Source of the DNA: Muriiphilus sp048268845
GTDB lineage: Bacteria; Pseudomonadota; Alphaproteobacteria; Rhodobacterales; Rhodobacteraceae
Length of the DNA stretch: 64,000 nt
Direction: 5' to 3'
Assembly: GCA_048268845.1 (NCBI GenBank)
Contig: JBLWUQ010000002.1
Coordinates: forward strand, 248,001 to 312,000
A program made the translations under genes and the position numbers. The first letter of the stretch is position 1, and the number at the start of each line of letters is the position of its first letter. The notes beneath the pieces are model-generated. The model searched no databases. It saw nothing but the letters and a program-made list of their open reading frames with translations, and was not told the DNA's origin. Of the stretch, positions 1 through 8,418 are shown piece by piece.

Positions 1-1
1 C

Positions 2-1528
2 GAAATGTATTTCGAGCGCTGCGCCGGCTGCCACGGCGTTCTGCGCGGCGGTGCGACGGGCAAGGCACTGACCACCGACCTTACCCGCGACCTCGAATAC
101 GACTACCTGCACAGCTTCATCACCTACGGCTCGCCCGCGGGGATGCCGAACTGGGGCACTTCGGGCGAACTCAGCGAAGAAGAAATCGACCTGATGGCCC
201 GCTACCTGCTGCTCGATCCGCCGACGCCGCCCGAGTGGGGCATGCCGGAGATGCTGAACAGCTGGAAGGTCACGGTCGCGCCGGAAGATCGCCCGACCGA
301 AAAGATGAACGACATCGATATCGAGAACCTGATGTCGGTCACGCTGCGCGACTCGGGCGAGATCGCCCTGATCGACGGCGGCACCTTTGAAATCCAGACG
401 ATCATCAAGACCGGTTATGCGGTGCACATCACGCGGACCTCGGCCTCGGGCCGCTATCTGTTCGTGATCGGCCGTGACGCCCGCGTCAACATGATCGACC
501 TCTGGATGGAAGAGCCCACCAACGTCGCCGAAATCAAGATCGGCATCGAGGCGCGTTCGGTCGAGACCTCGAAATACGAAGGCTGGGAAGACAAGCTCGC
601 GATCGCCGGTGCCTACTGGCCGCCGCAATTCGTGATCATGGACGGTGAGACGCTCGAGCCGCTCAAGATCGTGTCGACCCGTGGCATGGTCTATGACGAC
701 CAGACCTATCACCCGGAACCCCGTGTGGCGGCCATCGTGGCCTCGCACTACCGGCCGGAGTTCATCGTCAACGTCAAGGAAACCGGCAAGATCATTCTGG
801 TCGACTACACCGACCTGAAGAACCTCGCGACGGTGACGATCGACGCCGAACGCTTCCTGCATGACGGCGGCTTTGACTCGACGCTGCGCTACTTCTTCGT
901 GGCGGCCAACGCCCGTGGCAAGGTCGTGGTGATCGACACCAAGGAAGACAAGCTGATCGCGGTGATCGAAACCGAAGGCGAGACACCCCACCCCGGCCGC
1001 GGTGCCAACTTCGTGCACCCCGATTTCGGCCCGGTCTGGTCGACCTCGCACCTTGGTGACGACACGATCTCGCTGATCGGCACCGATCCGGAAGGCCACC
1101 CGGACAACGCGTGGAAGATGGTTCAGAACTTCACGGCTCTTGGCGGCGGCTCGCTGTTCATCAAGACTCACCCGAACTCTGACCACCTCTATGTCGACGC
1201 TCCGCTGAACCCGGATGCCGAACTGTCAGGCTCGATCGGTGTATTCACCATCTCCGAGATGAAGGCCGGCGAAGACCCCGAGTTCGTGACCCTGCCGATC
1301 CTCGAATGGGCCGACATCGACGACGGGCAACCGCGCGTCGTGCACCCCGAGTTCAACAAGGAAGGCACCCAGGTCTGGTTCTCGGTCTGGAACGCCAAGG
1401 ACAAGGTCAGCGCGATCGTGGTCATCGACGACAAGACGCTCGAACTGGTTGAAGTGATCAAGGACGAACGCCTGATTACCCCGACCGGCAAGTTCAACGT
1501 CTACAACACGCAGAACGACGTCTACTGA
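2..1528 (+). CDS. nirS: Cytochrome cd1 nitrite reductase NirS, 5'-truncated by window edge
   Basis: Periplasmic dissimilatory nitrite reductase, reducing NO2- to NO in denitrification. The frame is open to the left edge, so the signal peptide and the start of the cytochrome c domain lie outside the window. The c-type haem motif CAGCH is encoded at bases 20-34 and is followed by the rest of the small cytochrome domain (about 80 residues). The remaining roughly 420 residues form the eight-bladed d1-haem propeller, with NirS-typical stretches such as YFERCAGCHG, SASGRYLFVIGRDA, HPGRGANFVHP, GGGSLFIKTHP and the C-terminus TPTGKFNVYNT. About 508 residues are visible of a usual 560-600. No haem d1 biosynthesis genes (nirE, nirF, nirD/L/G/H, nirJ) follow it here. 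A strong hairpin lies about 50 bases past the stop. Confidence 0.95.
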   Translation, partial: EMYFERCAGCHGVLRGGATGKALTTDLTRDLEYDYLHSFITYGSPAGMPNWGTSGELSEEEIDLMARYLLLDPPTPPEWGMPEMLNSWKVTVAPEDRPTEKMNDIDIENLMSVTLRDSGEIALIDGGTFEIQTIIKTGYAVHITRTSASGRYLFVIGRDARVNMIDLWMEEPTNVAEIKIGIEARSVETSKYEGWEDKLAIAGAYWPPQFVIMDGETLEPLKIVSTRGMVYDDQTYHPEPRVAAIVASHYRPEFIVNVKETGKIILVDYTDLKNLATVTIDAERFLHDGGFDSTLRYFFVAANARGKVVVIDTKEDKLIAVIETEGETPHPGRGANFVHPDFGPVWSTSHLGDDTISLIGTDPEGHPDNAWKMVQNFTALGGGSLFIKTHPNSDHLYVDAPLNPDAELSGSIGVFTISEMKAGEDPEFVTLPILEWADIDDGQPRVVHPEFNKEGTQVWFSVWNAKDKVSAIVVIDDKTLELVEVIKDERLITPTGKFNVYNTQNDVY

Positions 1529-1576
1529 TGTCTTGAACAGGCGGGGATGGGAACGCCTCTCATCCCGGTCAAACGA

Positions 1577-1604
1577 CCGGCCACGGGGTAATTCCCGTGG
1601 CCGG
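1577..1604 (+). terminator. 11-bp perfect hairpin downstream of nirS
   Basis: Perfect inverted repeat, arms 1577-1587 and 1594-1604, six-base loop GTAATT, followed by CTGTGTTTTGG. The stem is strong but the T-run is short. It lies between nirS and the next gene and probably stops or attenuates nirS transcription. Confidence 0.6.
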
Positions 1605-1624
1605 CTGTGTTTTGGAGCCTCGCG

Positions 1625-2170
1625 ATGAAACACCTGCTGCGCGCCCTGATCCTTGCCGTGCTGATCCCCGTCGCCCCGGCCCTTGCCCAGGGTGTTGCCA
1701 GCGCCGACGGCCGCTTCGTCGCGCTGTTTGACGATGACGGGCGCACGCTGGTCGTGCAGGACGCCGCCAGCGGCGAGGAGGTCCACCGCCGCGCCCTCAC
1801 CGCGCGTGACGGCTCGCCCCAGGTCGCAGCCGCCGTGATCGCGGTGCCGGACCGCCAAAGCGTGCTGATCGCGCTGGCAGGGGCGGCAGAGCTGTGGGAG
1901 GTGGCGCTTTTCGAGGATGCCGGCCCGTTCCACCAGGGGTTCGTGCACAGCTACATCGTCGGGATGGAGGAGAGCCTCGAATTCGAGGTGGGCCTGTTCG
2001 CGCGCCAGCGGATATTCCTGTCGCAACCCGTCGCCGCGCTGGCCCTGCACCCCACCGACCGGCTGAGCGTTCTGGCATGGCGCGCCGATGGCAGCGCCGT
2101 GCGCATCCAGCTTGCTGTGCGCCGCGAGATCGAGACCTTCGCGCCGGGCGAGTTGCCCCTCGCCGACTGA
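1625..2170 (+). CDS. Secreted protein with partial d1-type propeller similarity, unknown function
   Basis: 181 residues starting with a clear signal peptide (about 1-22, MKHLLRALILAVLIPVAPALA). I chose the ATG at 1625 over an upstream in-frame start because the signal peptide begins there. The body starts with propeller-like strands (SADGRFVALFDDDGRTLVVQDA). The second half, roughly LWEVALFEDAG to AVRREIETF, resembles from memory a segment of NirF/NirN d1-type propellers that reads LWEI..ED...FVH.Y..GM and later V.REI. At this length it can only make two or three blades, so it is not a full NirF (about 400 residues). It directly follows nirS. Possible roles are a small accessory protein or a remnant of a d1 gene. 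The export call is firm; the family link is inference. Confidence 0.6.
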   Translation: MKHLLRALILAVLIPVAPALAQGVASADGRFVALFDDDGRTLVVQDAASGEEVHRRALTARDGSPQVAAAVIAVPDRQSVLIALAGAAELWEVALFEDAGPFHQGFVHSYIVGMEESLEFEVGLFARQRIFLSQPVAALALHPTDRLSVLAWRADGSAVRIQLAVRREIETFAPGELPLAD

Positions 2171-2323
2171 AACCGGCTGCGGCGTGGTCAGGCGCAGGCA
2201 ACCAGTCGCCGGTCGGCGGCATGCCTCGCTTGCGGCGCAGCGCGCCCGGCCGAAATCGCCGAATGATGCAGCGCCGCGCGATAACCCCTTGCGTCCCGCA
2301 AGCGTCACGGGCAATCGAGGGCC

Positions 2324-3550
2324 ATGAAACGCGCCGCTTTCCTTCTCGAGAACGCGCCGTTTCTTGCCGCAGGGGTGTTGCTCACGTTCCTGTCCAGCTT
2401 CGGGCAGACGTTCTTCATCTCGATCTTCGCGGGCGAGATCCGGCTGGCGTTCGACCTGACCCACGGCGAGTGGGGCGGCATCTACATGCTCGGCACTGGT
2501 GCCTCGGCCATCGTGATGGTCTGGGCCGGCGGGCTGACCGACCGGTTTCGCGTCCGCACGCTGGGGCCGGTGGTGCTGGTCGGGCTGGCCACGGCGGCGC
2601 TGGCGATGGCGTTCAACCGGGCGGCCTGGCTGCTGCCGGTGGTGATCTTCGCGCTGCGGTTCTTCGGGCAGGGCATGACCAGCCACATCGCGGTGGTGGC
2701 GATGGCGCGCTGGTTCGTCAAGACGCGCGGCCGGGCGCTGTCGATCGCGACGCTGGGCTTTGCGCTGGGCGAGGCGCTGCTGCCGATCCTGTTCGTGGCG
2801 CTGATGACGGTGGTGGCCTGGCGCAACCTCTGGATCGCGGCGGCGGTGATCTGCCTCATGGGCGTGCCGGTGCTGGCCTGGCTCCTGGGCAAGGAGCGCA
2901 CGCCAGCCGACTTTGCCGAAACCGGCGGCTCCACCGGCATGTCCGGGCGCCACTGGACCCGCGGGCAGGCTCTGCGCAACCCGCTGTTCTGGTTGATTTT
3001 TCCAGCGATCTTGGGGCCTTCCGCCTTCAACACCGCGTTCTTCTTCCACCAGGTCCATTTCGCCGAGATCAAGGGCTGGGCGCATGTCGATCTGGTGGCG
3101 ATGTTTCCGCTCTATACGCTGATGGCGGTGGGCACGATGGTGCTGTCAGGCTGGCTGCTCGACCGGCTTGGTACGGCGCGGCTGATGCCGTGGTATCAGA
3201 TCCCGTTCGCCGCGGGCTTTCTGTGTTTCGCCTTCGCCACCGGCCCGCTGATGATGTTTCTGGGCTTCGTCTTCCTCGCCATGTCGACCGGCGCGAACAC
3301 GACGCTGCCCAACGCCTTCTGGGCCGAGTTCTACGGCACCGCGCATATCGGCGCGATCAAGGCGATGGCGGCGGCGGCGATGGTGCTGGGCTCGGCAATC
3401 GGGCCGGGGTTGACCGGAGTGCTGATCGACCTCGGCTTCGGGCTCGAGCACCAGTATGTCGCCATTGCCGGCTATTTCCTGATGACCACGGCGATCATGG
3501 CGGTCGGCATCTGGCGCGCGGCGCGCACCCTGCCGCCAGCGGTTGGCTGA
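2324..3550 (+). CDS. MFS transporter
   Basis: 408 residues with about twelve hydrophobic segments, typical of the Major Facilitator Superfamily. The inter-helix 2/3 motif is visible as GGLTDRFRVRTLGP (about residues 66-79), the usual G-x3-D-R-x-R/K-R pattern. The repeat in the second half is GWLLDRLGTARL. Its N-terminus (FLLENAPFLAAGVLLTFLSSFGQTFFIS) resembles MFS proteins near organic-acid metabolism genes, but the substrate cannot be read from sequence. It stands alone, 150 bases after the previous gene and 106 before an FAH-family hydrolase on the same strand, so the two may be co-transcribed. Confidence 0.88.
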   Translation: MKRAAFLLENAPFLAAGVLLTFLSSFGQTFFISIFAGEIRLAFDLTHGEWGGIYMLGTGASAIVMVWAGGLTDRFRVRTLGPVVLVGLATAALAMAFNRAAWLLPVVIFALRFFGQGMTSHIAVVAMARWFVKTRGRALSIATLGFALGEALLPILFVALMTVVAWRNLWIAAAVICLMGVPVLAWLLGKERTPADFAETGGSTGMSGRHWTRGQALRNPLFWLIFPAILGPSAFNTAFFFHQVHFAEIKGWAHVDLVAMFPLYTLMAVGTMVLSGWLLDRLGTARLMPWYQIPFAAGFLCFAFATGPLMMFLGFVFLAMSTGANTTLPNAFWAEFYGTAHIGAIKAMAAAAMVLGSAIGPGLTGVLIDLGFGLEHQYVAIAGYFLMTTAIMAVGIWRAARTLPPAVG

Positions 3551-3656
3551 GGGGGCCGCCCGGTCGCGGCGCTGATCCGAGGGCTTGGCACGCCCGCGCC
3601 GCTGCCGCAGGATGGCGGCCGACTGCCACTGGACCAACTGCGAGGACCGCCCCCTG

Positions 3657-4355
3657 ATGAGTGACTACCTGTTCCAACCCCCCGCCACGCCTGCCATTCC
3701 GTTCGACGGTGAGGCGGTCCGCTATCCGGTGCTGCGCATCTTCTGCGTCGGGCGCAACTATGCCGCCCATGCCGCCGAGATGGGGGTCGAGGTAGACCGC
3801 GAGGTGCCGTTCTATTTCACCAAGAACCCGCTGCACATGCTGGCCTCGGGTGCGGTGCTGCCCTATCCGCCCGCGACCACGAATTTCCACTACGAGATGG
3901 AGCTTGCGTTGGTGATCGGCCGCCCGGTGTTTCGCGCCACGCCCGACGAGGCGGGGGCGGCGATCCTCGGCTATGGCTGCGCGCTCGACATGACCCGGCG
4001 CGATCTGCAGATCCGCGAGCGCGAGAAACAGCGCCCCTGGGATCTGGGCAAGGATGTCGAGGGCAGCGCGGTGTTCGCGCCGCTGACCCGGGCCGAGGCG
4101 TTCGGCGCGGTCGGCCCGCAGCGCATCCACCTTTCCGTCAACGGCAAGACCCGTCAGGACGCGCAGCTTGCCGACATGATCCACACCTGCCCCGAGATCG
4201 TGGCCGACCTGTCGCGCTACTACCACCTCGCGCCGGGTGACGTGATCATGACCGGCACGCCGGCAGGGGTCGGGCCGGTGGTGGCGGGTGACGCGATCAC
4301 CGGCGGGATCGACGGGCTTGCGCCCATCGCCCTCGGCATCGGTGCGGCGGAATAA
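3657..4355 (+). CDS. Fumarylacetoacetate hydrolase-family protein
   Basis: 232 residues of the FAH fold, whose members cleave C-C bonds in beta-diketo acids or decarboxylate and tautomerise oxaloacetate-like substrates with a divalent metal. Family signatures are FCVGRNYAAHAAEMG (about 26-40), the metal-binding E-x-E in HYEMELALVIG (about 78-88) and the following Asp in GYGCALDMTRRD. The C-terminus has the usual D-V-I-x-T-G-T-P-A-G-V-G motif. I use ATG 3657, where homologous sequence begins, rather than the upstream extension. The compact length suits the FahD/YcgM-type acylpyruvase and oxaloacetate decarboxylase group, but the substrate is not determined. It is convergent with topA. Confidence 0.85.
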   Translation: MSDYLFQPPATPAIPFDGEAVRYPVLRIFCVGRNYAAHAAEMGVEVDREVPFYFTKNPLHMLASGAVLPYPPATTNFHYEMELALVIGRPVFRATPDEAGAAILGYGCALDMTRRDLQIREREKQRPWDLGKDVEGSAVFAPLTRAEAFGAVGPQRIHLSVNGKTRQDAQLADMIHTCPEIVADLSRYYHLAPGDVIMTGTPAGVGPVVAGDAITGGIDGLAPIALGIGAAE

Positions 4356-4413
4356 AGCGATTGTTGCAGAAGTGAAAGCCGGACGGGGTAGGGGGCGGAA
4401 AACCAGCGTCGAA

Positions 4414-4431
4414 TGTTGGAAAAATCCAACA
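4414..4431. terminator. Hairpin between the convergent FAH hydrolase gene and topA
   Basis: Perfect 7-bp inverted repeat TGTTGGA/TCCAACA with an AAAA loop, 59 bases past the hydrolase stop and 24 bases past the topA stop. It could serve both transcripts; there is no long T-run. Confidence 0.45.
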
Positions 4432-4454
4432 CCACGTCGGTTTCCTCGCCTTCC

Positions 4455-7028
4455 CTATTTGGCCGCTTTCTTCTTGGCCGGGGCCTTCTTGGGCGCCGCT
4501 TTCTTGGCCGCAGGCTTTTTCGCCACCGCTTTCTTGGCCACCTTCTTCTTGCCGCCCTTGGCCGCCTTCTCGTTGACCAGTTCGACCGCCTGTTCCAGCG
4601 TCACCGTCTCGGGGTCCATGTCCTTGGGCAAGGTGGCATTCACCTTCTCCCACTTCACATAGGGTCCGTAGCGCCCTTCCATGACGTTCAGCGCGCCGCC
4701 GTTCTCGGGGTGCTCGCCCAGCTCCTTCAAGGGCTTCGCCGCCGCGCCGCGCCCTGGCACCTTGGCGCGTTTCTGCGCGATCAACTCGACCGCGCGGTTC
4801 ATTCCGACCTCCCAGACCTCATCGACCGTGGGCAGGTTGGCGTAGGTCTTGCCGTGCTTGACGAACGGACCATAGCGCCCGATCCCGGCCTCGACCGGCT
4901 CGCCGTCTTCGGGGTGCGCACCGATCTCGCGCGGCAGGCTGAGCAGTTGCAGCGCCTTTTCAAGATCCATGTCATCCGCCGCCCAGCCCTTCGGCAGGCT
5001 GGCACGCGGCGGTTTCTTGTTGTCCTCGGTCGCCTCGCCGCGCTGCACGTAGGGTCCGAACCGGCCAGAGCGCAGGCTGATCTCGTCGCCGCCATCCTCG
5101 CCCAGCACCCGGTCGCCGCCATTGCCGTCCTCGCCGCCGCCGATCGGGCGGGTATAGCGGCATTCGGGGTAGTTCGAGCAGCCGACGAAGCCGCCGGTGC
5201 GCGAGGTTTTCAGGTGCAGGCTGCCCTTGCCGCAAAGCGGGCAGGCGCGCGGGTCGGAGCCGTCTTCGCGCTCGGGGTAAAGCTGTGGCGCCAGTGCCGC
5301 GTCGAGCTTGTCGAGCACCTCGGAAATCCGAAGCTCCGACGTCTCGGAAATCGCCACCGAGAAATCGCGCCAGAACCGGGCCAGCACTTCCTTGTAGTCC
5401 AGTTCGCCCGCCGAAATCTCGTCAAGCTCTTCCTCGAGGTTGGCGGTGAATTCGTAGCCGACATATTGCCGAAAGAAGTTGAGCAGGAAGATCGTGACGA
5501 TCCGGCCCTTGTCCTCGGGAAACAGGCGGTTCTTGTCCTTGCGGACATATTCACGCTCCTGGATCGTGGTGACGATCGAGGCATAGGTCGAGGGCCGCCC
5601 GATCCCCAGTTCTTCCATGCGCTTGACCAGCGACGCCTCGGTATAGCGCGGCGGCGGCTGGGTGAAGTGCTGTTCGGGCGTCACGGCGCGCTTGTCGGCC
5701 GGCTCGCCCTCGGTGATCTGCGGCAGGCGCTTGTCGTCGTCTTCCTCGACCACGACATCGTCGCGGCCTTCCTCGTAGACCCGTAGAAAGCCGTCGAACA
5801 GCACCACCTGCCCGGTGGCGCGCAACCCGACCTGGCCATCGGCCGAGGCGATTTCGACCGAGGTGCGCTCCATCCGCGCGGCCTCCATCTGGCACGACAG
5901 CGTGCGTTTCCAGATCAGGTCGTAAAGCTTGCGCTGATCGGCCTCGAGCCGGGGCAGCTTGCCCGCGTCGAGGCTCATGTCGGTGGGCCGGATGCATTCG
6001 TGCGCTTCCTGCGCGTTCTTGGCCTTGTTCTTGTAGATCACCGGGTTGGCGGGGACGTATTCCTTGCCATAGCGCGCGGCGATTTCTTCGCGTGCGGCGG
6101 TCACGGCCTCGGGCGCCATGTCGATCCCGTCGGTCCGCATGTAGGTGATGTATCCGGCCTCATAGAGCCGCTGTGCCGTCGACATCGTCTGGCGCGCGCC
6201 GAAGCCGTATTTGCGGCTGGCCTCCTGTTGCAGCGTCGAGGTCATGAACGGGGCCGAGGGGTTGCGGCTGGCGGGTTTTGCCTCGACCGAGGCGATACTC
6301 AGATCGCGGCTGGTGATCGCCTGCACCGCCAGTTCGGCCTCGGTTTCGTTCGGGATGTCGAACCGGTCGAGCTTCTTGCCGGCCAATGACACCAGCCGCG
6401 CCTCGTATGTCTGGCCACGCGGCGTAGCCAGCGTGGCTGCGACCGACCAGTATTCACGCGCGGTGAAGGCCTCGATCTCCATCTCGCGCTCGACGATCAG
6501 GCGCAGGCAGACCGATTGCACCCGGCCTGCCGAGCGCGCGCCGGGCAGTTTGCGCCACAGCACCGGGCTGAGGTTGAAGCCGACCAGATAATCCAGCGCG
6601 CGGCGCGCCAGGTAGGCGTCGACCAGCGGCGTGTCGACCTGGCGCGGGTTCTTCATCGCCTCGGTCACGGCGGCCTTGGTGATCGCGTTGAAGACGACGC
6701 GCGAAACCGGCGTGTCCTTCCTGATCGCCTTGCGCTTGCGCAGGGTTTCCTCGAGGTGCCAGGAAATCGCCTCGCCCTCGCGGTCGGGGTCGGTGGCGAG
6801 GATCAGTTCGTTGTCCAGGGCAAGCGCGTCGGCGATGGCCTTGATGTGCTTGCGGCTGTCGGCGGCGACCTCCCATTTCATCTCGAAATCGTTGTCGGGC
6901 TCAACCGAGCCATCCTTGGCCGGCAGGTCGCGGACATGGCCGTATGAGGCGAGAACGGTATAGCCGTCGCCCAGATACTTGTTGATTGTCTTGGCTTTGG
7001 CCGGACTTTCGACAACGACGACGGGCAT
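4455..7028 (-). CDS. topA: DNA topoisomerase I
   Basis: 857 residues. Type IA topoisomerase that relaxes negative supercoils. The start MPVVVVESPAKAKT (Toprim domain, glycine-poor strand and acidic residues) fixes ATG 7028 over an upstream TTG extension. The active-site tyrosine is Tyr296 in YITYMRTDG. A four-cysteine zinc motif, CPLCG..(C)SNYPEC, sits around residues 580-610, followed by several short C-terminal repeat units (GRFGPYV, GRYGPFV, GRYGPYVKW). The final 40 residues are a lysine/alanine tail (KKVAKKAVAKKPAAKK and so on) like eukaryotic H1 tails. Such tails are common on alphaproteobacterial TopA and probably bind DNA. It follows dprA and tldD on the same strand. Confidence 0.97.
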   Translation of the reverse strand: MPVVVVESPAKAKTINKYLGDGYTVLASYGHVRDLPAKDGSVEPDNDFEMKWEVAADSRKHIKAIADALALDNELILATDPDREGEAISWHLEETLRKRKAIRKDTPVSRVVFNAITKAAVTEAMKNPRQVDTPLVDAYLARRALDYLVGFNLSPVLWRKLPGARSAGRVQSVCLRLIVEREMEIEAFTAREYWSVAATLATPRGQTYEARLVSLAGKKLDRFDIPNETEAELAVQAITSRDLSIASVEAKPASRNPSAPFMTSTLQQEASRKYGFGARQTMSTAQRLYEAGYITYMRTDGIDMAPEAVTAAREEIAARYGKEYVPANPVIYKNKAKNAQEAHECIRPTDMSLDAGKLPRLEADQRKLYDLIWKRTLSCQMEAARMERTSVEIASADGQVGLRATGQVVLFDGFLRVYEEGRDDVVVEEDDDKRLPQITEGEPADKRAVTPEQHFTQPPPRYTEASLVKRMEELGIGRPSTYASIVTTIQEREYVRKDKNRLFPEDKGRIVTIFLLNFFRQYVGYEFTANLEEELDEISAGELDYKEVLARFWRDFSVAISETSELRISEVLDKLDAALAPQLYPEREDGSDPRACPLCGKGSLHLKTSRTGGFVGCSNYPECRYTRPIGGGEDGNGGDRVLGEDGGDEISLRSGRFGPYVQRGEATEDNKKPPRASLPKGWAADDMDLEKALQLLSLPREIGAHPEDGEPVEAGIGRYGPFVKHGKTYANLPTVDEVWEVGMNRAVELIAQKRAKVPGRGAAAKPLKELGEHPENGGALNVMEGRYGPYVKWEKVNATLPKDMDPETVTLEQAVELVNEKAAKGGKKKVAKKAVAKKPAAKKAAPKKAPAKKKAAK

Positions 7029-7158
7029 GGGCTTCCTTTCGACTCGGCCTCTCGGCTCTGGGGGCCGTAGATGGGTTGGGAAGCGGTCTGTTGTCAATGG
7101 CGGCCGGGCCGAGGGGGTCGGTCGCGGGCGGCGAGGGCCGCAATCGTTGGGGGGCGCG

Positions 7159-8343
7159 TCAGTTGATGCGGTTGATCAACCCGCCGGGCTGGCGCTGGAT
7201 CTGGCCGTCAAGCTCGAGGTTCAGAAGCTCGGGCGCGACTTCGGCGGCGGGGATGGACAGATCGCGGATCAACTGGTCTTCGGCAAGCGGGCTGGGGCCG
7301 AGACGGTTGAGAATCTGCTGATGCAGCGCCCTGATGTCTTCGGGCGAGCGGGTTTCGGGCGGCGGCGCCGGGATGGTGACGATCTCTTTCGCCGGTGCGG
7401 CCTCGATCTCGGGCAAGGGCAGTTCCGACAACATCTCGATCACGTCGGAGGCGCCGCGCACCAGCGTTGCGCCGTCGCGGATCAGCATGTTGCAGCCCGA
7501 GGCGCGGGCGTCGAACGGATGACCAGGCACCGCCAGCACCTCGCGGCCCTGATCGAGGGCCGCGCGCGCGGTGATCAGCGAGCCGGATCGCGCGGCGGCC
7601 TCGACCACCACGACGGCGCGGGCAAGGCCCGAGATGATGCGGTTTCGCTGCGGAAAGTTGCGCGCCTGCGGCTGATGGCCCATCGGCGCTTCGGACAGGC
7701 GCAGGCCTTTTCGCGCGATTTCCTCGCCCAGCACGGTGTTCTCGGAGGGATAGACCACATCGACCCCGCCCGCCATCACCGCGATGGTGCCGGTCTCGAG
7801 CGCGGCCTTGTGTGCTGCGGTGTCGATGCCGCGCGCAAGGCCCGAGACGATCACATGGCCTGCCTCGCCCAGTTCATGCGCCATGCGCCGGGCCATGCGA
7901 GTGCCCAGCGACGAGGCATTGCGCGCGCCGACCATCGCGATCGTCGAGCGGGTTAGGAGCTTGAGGTCGCCGATTGCCCAGAAGAACGGTGGCGGGTCGG
8001 AAATGTCGGTCAGTTGAACCGGATAGCGCGGATCGCCATAGGCGATGAAGGCGGCACCGGCGAATTTCGCCGCCTGGGCCTCGTGCTCGGCGGCTTCGCG
8101 CGAACAGGTCCGGTAGTCGTCGGTGCCGGCGGCCTTGGCGATTTCCGGCAATGCCTCAAGTGCGGCCTGGGCGGTGCCGTGTTCGCCCATCAGCCGGAAG
8201 AATGTCGCCACGCCGACGCGGCGGGATCGCAAGAGACGAAGCCAGGCGAGCTTGTCTTCCTCGCTTCGGGGTGGGGTGAAGGGGTGGGGGGAAGGGATGT
8301 GATCCACGTGCCTGCCTGATTCCGTCTCTTGCCCCTTCACCAT
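7159..8343 (-). CDS. dprA: DNA-processing protein DprA
   Basis: 394 residues. DprA protects incoming single-stranded DNA and loads RecA during transformation. The central Rossmann-like domain is clear: YPVQLTDISDPPPFFWAIGD, MVGARNASSLGTRMA, VIVSGLARGIDTAAHKAAL, VVYPSENTVL, FPQRNRIISGLA, VVVVEAAARSGSLITARAA and GHPFDARASGCN. A C-terminal DprA winged-helix region (about 330-390, ending GQIQRQPGGLINRIN) is present. ATG 8343 gives a slightly long N-terminus with a low-complexity stretch, so a downstream start is possible. It lies between tldD and topA, all on the minus strand. No competence genes are in the window. Confidence 0.95.
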   Translation of the reverse strand: MVKGQETESGRHVDHIPSPHPFTPPRSEEDKLAWLRLLRSRRVGVATFFRLMGEHGTAQAALEALPEIAKAAGTDDYRTCSREAAEHEAQAAKFAGAAFIAYGDPRYPVQLTDISDPPPFFWAIGDLKLLTRSTIAMVGARNASSLGTRMARRMAHELGEAGHVIVSGLARGIDTAAHKAALETGTIAVMAGGVDVVYPSENTVLGEEIARKGLRLSEAPMGHQPQARNFPQRNRIISGLARAVVVVEAAARSGSLITARAALDQGREVLAVPGHPFDARASGCNMLIRDGATLVRGASDVIEMLSELPLPEIEAAPAKEIVTIPAPPPETRSPEDIRALHQQILNRLGPSPLAEDQLIRDLSIPAAEVAPELLNLELDGQIQRQPGGLINRIN

Positions 8344-8418
8344 GCCGCGAAATGGTTAACGCCGAGTGAACGAAACCGGGAAAAACCGCCGCAAAGACGG
8401 TTCACCCCGTTCCGTCGC

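Noticed and set aside
1226..3085. Long minus-strand frame (619 codons) opposite nirS, the short secreted protein and the MFS gene
   Set aside because: It is rich in Arg/His/Gln/Ala with no domain and crosses three recognised plus-strand genes; a GC-rich antisense shadow.
4455..4560. Repetitive TTCTTGGCC units that look like a DNA repeat
   Set aside because: They encode the Lys/Ala-rich tail of TopA; the repetition is at the protein level and common in alphaproteobacterial TopA.
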